Below are positions 24,471-31,051 of a stretch of 33,440 nt of DNA, in pieces (within the stretch, counting starts at the first letter, position 1; every line of letters begins with the position of its first letter). The stretch is from Candidatus Hydrogenedentota bacterium (GTDB lineage Bacteria > Hydrogenedentota > Hydrogenedentia > Hydrogenedentales > JAGMZX01). The notes beneath the pieces are model-generated. The model did no database searches. It saw nothing but the letters and a program-made list of their open reading frames with translations, and was not told the DNA's origin. The stretch lies in the NCBI GenBank assembly GCA_029556545.1, contig JAKQEQ010000129.1, positions 1 to 33,440 of the forward strand. The letters are read 5' to 3'. A program made the position numbers and the translations under genes.

Positions 24471-25166
24471 TCATCGCGAACGCGAACGCACCGCGAACAC
24501 CCGGCCGTTGTCCGAGTCGGTCCGGAACTCGCGGCCGTGGAAGAAGCCGAAGCCCCACGCCGACGACGAAGCGCCCGGTTCCGCCCAGACATACCAGCCG
24601 GTGGTCCGAAACGCGGGATCCATATTCCGCTCGCCAATGCCCTCCTGGTAGAGCGTTGCAAGCTCCTGCCGCGTGGGCATGCGCCAGCCGCCGCCCGCGA
24701 CGTTGCAGCCGGCCACCCACTGTTCCGCCTGCGCGTAGTTCGTGTCCCGATCCGGCCCGGCGACCCATTCCAAACCCGTCTGGGAGTCGGCTACTACGCC
24801 TTCGCCAGACAGGGTGAAGCGCACTATCATGGGTGACGACAGGACGGAGGTCTCGCCCTGCGGCGCGCTATCGAGCCTGACAACGGCGCTTTCACAAGTC
24901 CACTTATCCGACCAGGGTTTGAGGACATACTGCGACGATGGGAAAAGCCCGCGTATCCGGAACGATCCGTCAGAACCCGTCACGGCTTCGAACTGCTCGT
25001 AGCCCTTGATAGGCTGCACCTGCGCGGCCGTGATCTTCACCCCGGCCATGGGCTTACCGTTCCCGTCGACCAGTTTTCCCTCGACCGCCGACTGCTTGCC
25101 GCCGCCGCAGGCAGTCAGCGCCAAGACCAACAACAGAATTGAAATACAGGACTCGCTGCGTTTCAT
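24471..25166 (-). CDS. lipoprotein with regulatory-like sandwich and DUF1566 (Lcl_C) domain
   Basis: A 231-residue protein. A signal peptide ends at LTAC (Cys20), a clear lipobox, followed by a glycine spacer. Residues about 27-100 form a carboxypeptidase-regulatory-like beta-sandwich (EGKLVDGNGKPMAGVKI; GSDGSFRIRGLFP). Residues about 125-231 are a DUF1566/Lcl_C domain: VVADSQTGLEWVAGP, the conserved GGGWRMPTRQELATLY, and the TTGWYVWAE...AWGFGF end strand. DUF1566 has a C-type-lectin-like fold and probably binds a ligand at the cell surface; the ligand is unknown. GGAGG lies nine bases before the ATG. Its likely promoter has its -35 box inside the end of the neighbouring insertion element. 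The C-terminus ends in Arg/Ser repeats rather than the usual VRCV-type end. Confidence 0.78.
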   Translation of the reverse strand: MKRSESCISILLLVLALTACGGGKQSAVEGKLVDGNGKPMAGVKITAAQVQPIKGYEQFEAVTGSDGSFRIRGLFPSSQYVLKPWSDKWTCESAVVRLDSAPQGETSVLSSPMIVRFTLSGEGVVADSQTGLEWVAGPDRDTNYAQAEQWVAGCNVAGGGWRMPTRQELATLYQEGIGERNMDPAFRTTGWYVWAEPGASSSAWGFGFFHGREFRTDSDNGRVFAVRSRSR

Positions 25167-25243
25167 GACTCTTCCCTCCGTTTTTCCCTCTCGGAGTTGC
25201 CGGCCGCCCGGACTGCGCCGGTTATCCAGCTCTTGCGTGCCTT

Positions 25244-25273
25244 ATTATGAACCGTTGCCTGTCCGAAGGACAA
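25244..25273 (-). promoter_or_regulatory. possible promoter of the DUF1566 lipoprotein gene
   Basis: On the minus strand TTGTCC (plus 25268-25273) and CATAAT (plus 25244-25249) are 18 bases apart, 77 bases before the ATG at 25166. The -35 box lies within the terminal palindrome of the adjacent insertion element. Confidence 0.35.
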
Positions 25274-25907
25274 GATTATGATAGCCCAGGGCAACGCCCT
25301 GGGAGAAATAACCGGGAAACACCCGCCCTGAAAGGGCGATAGAAGGATTCTTCCCATCCCACAATCGCTATCGATGAATCTGATCCATCTCATTTACAGC
25401 ACGAAAAACCGGGATGCCTGCCTCACAGCCGCGATTCGACCGAAATTATTCGCATATCAGGCCGCTATCTTGCGGGAATGGGATAGTCGCGCGATCGTGA
25501 TTGGCGGTATCTCAGACCACCTACACACGTTGCTTGTGTTATCAAAGAACCACGCCCTATGTAAGGTTGTGGAAGAGGTCAAGAGGAGTTCCTCAAAATG
25601 GCTGAAGACACAGGGGCGATCATTTGCGGGATTTCATTGGCAAAATGGATACGGGGCCTTCTCCGTCAGCCAGTCCCATGTGGCACAAGTACGTCGCTAT
25701 ATCGAGAACCAAGAAGAACATCACCGCACAATGTCGTTTCAGGATGAATTCCGGTTGTTCCTGAGGCGATACAAACTCGAATGTGATGAACGGTATGTTT
25801 GGGATTGACCTATTGTTTCGCCCCTTCAGGGCTTCATTTTTCCGGGCGCCCCTATTCTCCCAGGGCGTTGCCCTGGGCTATCATATCCTTGTCCTTCGGA
25901 CAAGGCG
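25258..25907. mobile_element. IS200-like element bounded by inverted clusters of palindromes
   Basis: A Y1 transposase gene lies between two end regions that are inverted copies of each other. From outside in, each end holds three palindromes: a GTCC-GAAG/CTTC-GGAC hairpin (25261-25271; 25887-25905), the 19-base CCCAGGGC-AAC/GTT-GCCCTGGG hairpin (25285-25303; 25859-25877), and a GCCCT-GAA-AGGGC hairpin (25324-25338; 25820-25832, less perfect). Sequence between the first two is also shared. A further copy of the first palindrome sits at 25954-25970, outside the element. Base composition is lower in GC than the surroundings. Single-strand (HUH) transposases recognise such hairpins at their ends. 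Confidence 0.75.
25356..25808 (+). CDS. IS200/REP-type Y1 (HUH) transposase
   Basis: A 144-residue protein when read from the first ATG (25374). Its HUH motif is H49-L-H51 (SDHLHTLL) and the nucleophilic tyrosine Y109 lies in VRRYIENQEEHH, so catalysis looks intact. EEVKRSSSKW, FHWQNGYGAFSVSQS and FQDEFR...YVWD are family signatures. The usual N-terminus, M-P-Q-S-L-S followed by a strand ending STKNR, is encoded in frame upstream, but its first codon is ATC at 25356, with AAGGA about nine bases before it. Either ATC is used as a rare start, or an ATG was lost and translation falls back to 25374, removing six residues. It moves single-stranded DNA through a 5'-phosphotyrosine link; it lies within paired palindromes that fit its recognition ends. 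Confidence 0.82.
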   Translation: MPQSLSMNLIHLIYSTKNRDACLTAAIRPKLFAYQAAILREWDSRAIVIGGISDHLHTLLVLSKNHALCKVVEEVKRSSSKWLKTQGRSFAGFHWQNGYGAFSVSQSHVAQVRRYIENQEEHHRTMSFQDEFRLFLRRYKLECDERYVWD

Positions 25908-25953
25908 CAGCACGCCTCAATTACCGGCGGACACCAACATCCGCCCTCATGTC

Positions 25954-25970
25954 CTTGTCCTTCGGACAAG
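25954..25970. repeat. extra copy of the transposon-end palindrome
   Basis: CTTGTCC-TTC-GGACAAG is an exact copy of the palindrome at 25888-25904, 50 bases beyond the element's right end. It may mark a second, decayed end or a REP-like array. Confidence 0.7.
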
Positions 25971-26014
25971 ACGCCGGACGCCGCTTCCGCCACGATACAT
26001 TGAATCTCTTGCGG

Positions 26015-27416
26015 CTATGCGTTGATCACCGTCTCGCAGACGTAATCCAGAACGGCCATGATTTCCTGTTCTTGCTCGGCGGTCAATCGGCTGGGCACGT
26101 TGATGCCGACGGAGGTGATTAAAGCCTCGTCGAGGCGGGGCAAGGTTCCCCGGTCGTAGCGATACGCCGCGTGGAATGCGTTGCGCGAGCAGTCCCACGG
26201 GCAGCCGTTGTTCATGGGCCGTTTCTCGATAAGCGGGTGGATGTTGTAGTAAACGTGGACCTCGAAATCGTGGAGGAACCACGGGTGCAGACCCCACGCG
26301 GCGAGCGCGGCGGCCACGGCGCGGCCCCGCGCGATCTTCGCGGCGGCGGCGGCGGGTCCCGGCGGCAGGTGAAAGATGCAGTAATAGCCGGTGTCGCCGG
26401 GTGCGCTCGCATCGGCGCGGGCGCGCGGCGTGAGGCCCAATTCGCGTGCGTGGACCTCGAAGCGCGCATGGCTCCGGCGCATGTTGTCGAGTATCGCATC
26501 CAGTTTGCGGAGTTGCGCGCGGGCCACAGCGCCTTGCAGTTCCGTCATGCGCCGTCCATGGCCCCACCCCAACGGCGCGTCGCCGTACCAGTTCTGCGCC
26601 GGGTCGGCGTCCTTGGCGTAGCCGACGTTGTGCAGCGCCTCGATGCGGCGATGGAGTTCCGGGTCGCGGGTGACGATCATCCCCCCTTCCCCCGCCGTCA
26701 TGTCCTTGTTGATTTGCAGGCTGAAGATGCCCGCGTCGCCGAAGGTCCCCACGCGATGGATGTCCTCGTCGCCCAGCGGCGCAATCGATCCGGGAATACC
26801 CCGCGCGTGCGCGCCCAGCGCTTGGGCGCAGTCTTCGAGGACCCGCACGGGCGGCAGCCCCTGCGTCCGGCGCTCGGCGTTGATCTCGCGCACCACGGCC
26901 ATGATGCGTCCGATGCGGGCGCAGCCCCCCAGCATCGGCACGGGCATGATCACCTTCGTGCGCGGGGTCACCGCCGCGCGGATCGCCTCGGGGTCCATGT
27001 TCAGCGTGTCGTCGGAGTCGACGAGCACCGGCACAGCGCGGGCGCGAATGATGGACGAAATGCTCGCGATCCACATGAACCCCTGGACGATCACTTCGTC
27101 GCCGCAGCCGACGCCGAGCGCATCGAGCGCGACCTCGAGCGCGCCGGTGCCCGAGTTGACGGCGGTCACGAGAATATCGCCGGCCTCGGGCCACGGCGCG
27201 CCCGGTTTCGCGGCAAGGTAGCGGGCGAATTCCCGCTCGAACTGCCTTACCTCGAAGCCGCAGTCTGGGCCGTAATAGCGGAACGGCGATCGCCGCTTCA
27301 TTACGCGCATGGCCGCCTCGATTTCTTCCTCGCCGTACCAGACCGCGCCCGGAAACTCGGCGGGAAGCGCGAACTTCGCGGGCTTCTTGTCCGACACCCT
27401 CTTGTCAACCGGCATA
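26015..27416 (-). CDS. DegT/DnrJ/EryC1/StrS family PLP aminotransferase
   Basis: About 466 residues, a fold-type I PLP enzyme of the sugar-aminotransferase family. The PLP lysine is K237 in FSLQINKDMTAGEGG, with D195 in LEDCAQALGA contacting the cofactor ring, and the phosphate-binding VNSGTGALEVAL near 87. Members transfer an amino group from glutamate to a keto-sugar bound to a nucleotide, or act as 3,5-AHBA-type dehydratases/aminotransferases. An insertion around 355-420 and a cysteine-containing NNGCPWDC segment suggest a less common subfamily. The ATG at 27416 is chosen for AGGGAG eight bases upstream; an in-frame ATG at 27457 lacks one. It follows the GT2-TPR gene by 56 bases, so a joint role in making and attaching an amino sugar is likely but inferred. 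Confidence 0.85.
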
Positions 27417-27472
27417 CTACGAACTCCCTGTGCTTTGCAGTCCCCGAGTCGCGCCATGTCCCCGTCGAGCGT

Positions 27473-28810
27473 CTACCGGTCCACGTCGCGCGCAAGCCGC
27501 GCGAGGTTGGCCTCGGCGGCGGCCAAGCCTGGCGCCAGTCGCAGCGCGCGCTCGAAGCTCTCGCGCGCCTTGGCGACTTGTCCCAGCGCGTGCAGAACAA
27601 CGCCCAAGTCATTGTGCATGAACGGGTCTTCGGGATCGAGCCGCAATCCCTCGACCAACGCCGCCAGCGCCTCGCGGAAAAAGCCATTCTGGAACAGGTC
27701 CTCCGCCTCGACGCGGAGCGTGTGCGCGCGCACAAGGTTCTGGAACTCGACCAGCTTCGGGGCCAGGTCCCGGGCCATTTCGAGTTCGCGCAGAGCGTGT
27801 GCGGGATGCCCCTGCCGGTCAAAAACCCGCGCGAGGCCCACGTGCGCCATCAGCGCTTTCGGGTCCGCCTCAAGCGCCGCATCGAGCCGCCGTCGCGCGT
27901 CCTCGACGCGACCCTCACGGCAGTCGATTGCGGCAAGCGCGGTGAGCATGTGCGGCGGGGCGGTGTCCCGAGCCGCAACCACTTCAAGTACGGCCCGCGC
28001 CTCGCCGAATTCGCCCCGGTTCAGCAGGATATTCGCCAGCGTCGTCGCGGAATCCGCGTCGCGCGCGTCGAGGGCCAGCGCCTTGCGGCAAGCCGTTTCC
28101 GCTTCAGCCACCAGGTTGCACGCGAGGGCCTGCTCGGCGAAATCGTGTAGCGCCTTCACGTTCTCGGGCTGGGCTTCCATCTTTCGGCGCGCGATGGCGA
28201 GGTAGCGCGCGGCCTTGTCGCCCCGGCGCGCGCGATCCGGGTCGTACCCGTAGTGATGGATGAGGATGTCTTCCTGGAGCACCTTGCCGCCCCGCTCGAC
28301 GACGCTCTCCGTGATGTTCTCGTGCACCGGCTCCCGGTACGCGAACCCCATCCGATTGCGGAACAATCGCAACAGGCCGACCCGCAGGTACCCCGAAAAG
28401 CCGCGAGCGCACTCGCACCCCGCATCGACGGGCGTCCACCGCCACGCCCGCGGATCGTCGCAGTAATTGGCCAAGACGAGTTCGACCGCGTCCGCGCCGT
28501 AGCCGTCGTGGTCCACGATGTCCCGAATGCGCCGCGCGCCGTCCGGGTCCAGCAGTTCATCCGCATCGAGATGGAGCAGCCAGTCCCCGGTCGCCGCGGC
28601 GATGGTTTCGTTGCGCGCCGCCGCGAAATCGTCCAGCCACGCGATCGGGAAGACCCGTGCGCCTAGAGCCTCGGCCAGCGCCGCCGTATTGTCCGTCGAA
28701 CCGGTATCGCCGACGACGATCTCGTCGGCGATGGACCGCACGCTCGCGAGACACGCCTCGATGCGCGCCGCTTCGTCCTTCACGATCATAATGACGCTGA
28801 GCGTGGGCAT
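27473..28810 (-). CDS. glycosyltransferase family 2 with TPR repeats
   Basis: A 445-residue fusion. Residues 1-215 are a GT2 domain opening LSVIMIVKDEAARIEACL, with GDTGSTDNT at about 34-42 for the nucleotide and the metal-binding DAD at 82-84 in LHLDADELL, then FRNRMGFAYREPVHENI. Residues about 225-440 are helical tetratricopeptide repeats (for example ACRKALALDARDADSATTLA, ARRRLDAALEADPKALMAHV, ARESFERALRLAPGLAAAEA). TPR-linked GT2 enzymes usually glycosylate proteins, the repeats holding the acceptor. Position between flgM and an aminotransferase gene raises the idea of flagellin or surface-protein glycosylation, which is inference only. No ribosome site is clear before the ATG at 28810, 24 bases after flgM. 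Confidence 0.85.
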   Translation of the reverse strand: MPTLSVIMIVKDEAARIEACLASVRSIADEIVVGDTGSTDNTAALAEALGARVFPIAWLDDFAAARNETIAAATGDWLLHLDADELLDPDGARRIRDIVDHDGYGADAVELVLANYCDDPRAWRWTPVDAGCECARGFSGYLRVGLLRLFRNRMGFAYREPVHENITESVVERGGKVLQEDILIHHYGYDPDRARRGDKAARYLAIARRKMEAQPENVKALHDFAEQALACNLVAEAETACRKALALDARDADSATTLANILLNRGEFGEARAVLEVVAARDTAPPHMLTALAAIDCREGRVEDARRRLDAALEADPKALMAHVGLARVFDRQGHPAHALRELEMARDLAPKLVEFQNLVRAHTLRVEAEDLFQNGFFREALAALVEGLRLDPEDPFMHNDLGVVLHALGQVAKARESFERALRLAPGLAAAEANLARLARDVDR

Positions 28811-28833
28811 GGCGGGCTACGATGGGAGGGGAA

Positions 28834-29154
28834 TTACGACAGGTATTTCATGAGCCGTTCGGCGACGGTGGCGACTTCTTCCGGACGCTTGTAGTCACCC
28901 CGCTCGATGCTCGCTTTCGCTTCTGCGACACGATCGGCCCGGACATCCTCCTGCGTCTTCGAGAGCCGAATAAGCTTGGCGATCTCGGCGGCGGCGCGGG
29001 CTTCGCTGCTGATCACCGCCACGTCGTCCGCGGGCTTGCCCCCGGATTCCGCGGCGGTCGCGCGCCGGACGTCCTGCTCCCGTTCCGAACGGACTTTCTC
29101 CGTCCGGTCCGATTTCGGCTCCGGTGCGCCGCCCACGCCTTGAATAGGGACCAT
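28834..29154 (-). CDS. flgM: FlgM-like anti-sigma-28 factor
   Basis: A 106-residue, mostly disordered and charged protein. The C-terminal half matches the FlgM family: VAVISSEARAAAEIAK near 46-60 and DVRADRVAEAKASIERGDYKRP near 70-91, followed by VATVAERLMKYL, the helices that clamp sigma-28. FlgM holds sigma-28 (FliA) inactive until the flagellar hook-basal body is complete and is then exported. The ATG at 29154 has AAGGAG six bases upstream; the GTG just before it is too close to that site. No other flagellar gene is in the window; it heads a minus-strand unit with a GT2-TPR and a DegT gene. Confidence 0.75.
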   Translation of the reverse strand: MVPIQGVGGAPEPKSDRTEKVRSEREQDVRRATAAESGGKPADDVAVISSEARAAAEIAKLIRLSKTQEDVRADRVAEAKASIERGDYKRPEEVATVAERLMKYLS

Positions 29155-29379
29155 CACTTACTCCTTCGGGGCACACGGCCCCGCCCGACGATCGCACGTC
29201 CGATCACCCGGCTCATCTCTCTTTATCGGCGGAACCCGTCGAAACTTTAGCGGGTCGATACCGCCGCGGTGACGTTCACCCTCCTTTGTACACTATTTTC
29301 GACGGAAGTGCAAGGCCCCAAGGCTAAATTCTTACGGGACAATGGCTTGCGCGTGATGCCCGTGTCCGTCCGATTAGCA

Positions 29380-29428
29380 GGGGACTGGCACAAGCGAGCG
29401 AGTCTTCGAGCGAGACGTGCCTGTCCCC
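29380..29428. repeat. REP-like palindrome
   Basis: GGGGACTGGCAC (29380-29391) and GTGCCTGTCCCC (29417-29428) are inverted repeats with one mismatch around a 25-base core rich in CGAG/CTCG. A looser partner with GGGACA and TGTCC arms stands just upstream at about 29335-29367. This is the form of REP elements moved by Y1 (RAYT) transposases. The 297-base gap 29155-29451 holds no gene. Confidence 0.7.
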
Positions 29429-29451
29429 AACCCCACGGACTCCGCCTTCCG

Positions 29452-30828
29452 TCAGCTTTCCTCCGGACTCAGGGGCACGAGGGCGAGGTTGTCCGCGATT
29501 ACGACCTCGTTCGTCATCTCCGAATGGATCACGAGCGGCCAGTGCGTAAGATTGCCCGTGATAACGGCGCCGCGCACGTCGGGCCCGAGGTGGAACTGCG
29601 GCTTGTGGTCCCGGAACTCGCAGCCGCGCACCATGATCGAGCCGCTCAACACGGTGATGGCGGGGTCGCGGCTCGCGCGCTGCTCGGGGGTCATTTGCCG
29701 ATTCTCCGGCCACTCGCCGAAGGTGCAGTTCGAGAACGCGACAAAGCCGATGGCGTCGCCCTCGATCACGGCGCACCGGTCCGTCGGCCCCCAGAAGCCA
29801 CAGTTATTGAAACGCACCGAGCCCCGGTTGGCCCCGGTGACGCGGACCATGATCGAACGCGGCGGATCGAGCAGGGCGTAGCCGCTGTTGTTGATGAGCA
29901 CGCCCCAGGTGGCGCAGGCGTCCACATGCACGCATGCGTGGCACAATTCGGCGTTCATGCCGTTGAAATTGCCGTAGGTGACGCCCGCCTCCGTGCGGAT
30001 GAATTTGTAGCCGATATCGTAATTGAAACAGAAGGTGTTGAGCGCATATTGCCCGTCGCTGCGCCCGAAAAGGAAACCTATGCCGTTGTCAAGCTGCCAC
30101 CGCGACATAGGGGTGTCATAGGTCCACCACGGGTTCCAGTGCACATTTTCGAGGCGGCAACAGTCATACGCCTCATCCACGAAAAGACCAATGTGGAGCG
30201 GCTGACCGTACACGTTGCGCACGAGTTGGCGTCCGCCAAGCCCGACTTTCACGCCGTTGTATGGGTTCAGCAATTCAACGTCGAGAACCGCCGGGTTCGC
30301 GCCCTGCATCGCTATCGCCCACGGATACGGCGTCGGCGGCGGCTCCAAGTCCTGATCCGGGTAATAGATGCACACGCCCTGCAATACCGAGTTAGTGTCC
30401 AGCAGGATGAACGGCGGGCCCTCCTCGCTGCCAGCGCCGCCGCGCGGCAGCAGCACCGTGCCGAACTCGGGCAGTTCGTCGTTCTTGTCGCGGATGCCCG
30501 AGTGCGAAGGCGCCCACGCAAAGACGCCGCGCAACGTGACGTCCTTCGGGACGCGAAGCGACCCGGCGAAGCTGTAGCGGCCCGTCGGCGCGAACACGAC
30601 CCCGCCCTTCCCCACCGCCGCCGCGTCGAGCGCCTTCTGGAACGCTTCCGTGTTATCGGTCTCGCCATCGCCCACCGCGCCGAAGTCCAGCACGTTCCAT
30701 TGCGACCAGCGCGACTGCTCCCCAGCCGCTTCCACGGCAACGCTGGGGGAGACCGATTGACAAGCAACTAAGAACAGCGCAGCCGCCGCCCCAGCAAATA
30801 AGATCATTACCCTCGAATCACGAATCAT
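29452..30828 (-). CDS. pectate-lyase-fold (right-handed beta-helix) lipoprotein
   Basis: A 458-residue secreted protein. The signal peptide ends in a lipobox LVAC (Cys23). The mature part opens with WNVLDFGAVGDGETDNTEAFQKAL, the hallmark of the Pectate_lyase_3 family of beta-helix glycan-active proteins, followed by GGVVFAPTGRYSFAGSLRVPKDV. Further turns carry the repeated N/G pattern expected of beta-helix rungs. Substrates in the family range from pectin to tail-spike-type glycans; specificity is not readable and no catalytic residues can be named with confidence. The ATG at 30828 has AGGGAG seven bases upstream; a longer in-frame start at 30870 precedes that site and lacks a signal peptide. 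It is divergent from the large protein at 31052. Confidence 0.82.
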   Translation of the reverse strand: MIRDSRVMILFAGAAAALFLVACQSVSPSVAVEAAGEQSRWSQWNVLDFGAVGDGETDNTEAFQKALDAAAVGKGGVVFAPTGRYSFAGSLRVPKDVTLRGVFAWAPSHSGIRDKNDELPEFGTVLLPRGGAGSEEGPPFILLDTNSVLQGVCIYYPDQDLEPPPTPYPWAIAMQGANPAVLDVELLNPYNGVKVGLGGRQLVRNVYGQPLHIGLFVDEAYDCCRLENVHWNPWWTYDTPMSRWQLDNGIGFLFGRSDGQYALNTFCFNYDIGYKFIRTEAGVTYGNFNGMNAELCHACVHVDACATWGVLINNSGYALLDPPRSIMVRVTGANRGSVRFNNCGFWGPTDRCAVIEGDAIGFVAFSNCTFGEWPENRQMTPEQRASRDPAITVLSGSIMVRGCEFRDHKPQFHLGPDVRGAVITGNLTHWPLVIHSEMTNEVVIADNLALVPLSPEES

Positions 30829-30946
30829 GGCGAGACTCCCTGTTGGCGTTGGCTTCACGGACGACCGCACACAGTCGCTCCCTCAGTATGACACCCGCGC
30901 AGCGCGGAAAGTGACATCTTGCCCTCTCAATCTTGTCTGCGTCCTC

Positions 30947-30976
30947 TTGACAGCGTGACTGCGTTGCGCGTAGAAT
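30947..30976 (+). promoter_or_regulatory. sigma-70 promoter of the large secreted protein gene
   Basis: TTGACA (30947-30952, perfect) and TAGAAT (30971-30976, five of six) are 18 bases apart, 75 bases before the ATG at 31052. The divergent gap 30829-31051 otherwise shows no clear element. Confidence 0.65.
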
Positions 30977-31051
30977 ACAATAAGAAGCGGCATGACGCAA
31001 ATAGAACCTCATTTACGACTAATTTGTCATGCATAAGGCGGGGTTTGAGCC

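Noticed and set aside
22400-26000. A complete diversity-generating retroelement
   Set aside because: No reverse transcriptase frame and no adenine-rich template repeat were found in the window; only an Avd-like remnant and possible target folds.
26171-28150. 659-codon plus-strand frame opposite the DegT and GT2-TPR genes
   Set aside because: It spans two recognisable minus-strand genes and their gap; a codon-bias shadow.
29269-30771. 500-codon plus-strand frame opposite the pectate-lyase-fold gene
   Set aside because: It is antisense to a lipoprotein gene with signal and family motif, and it starts inside the REP-bearing gap.
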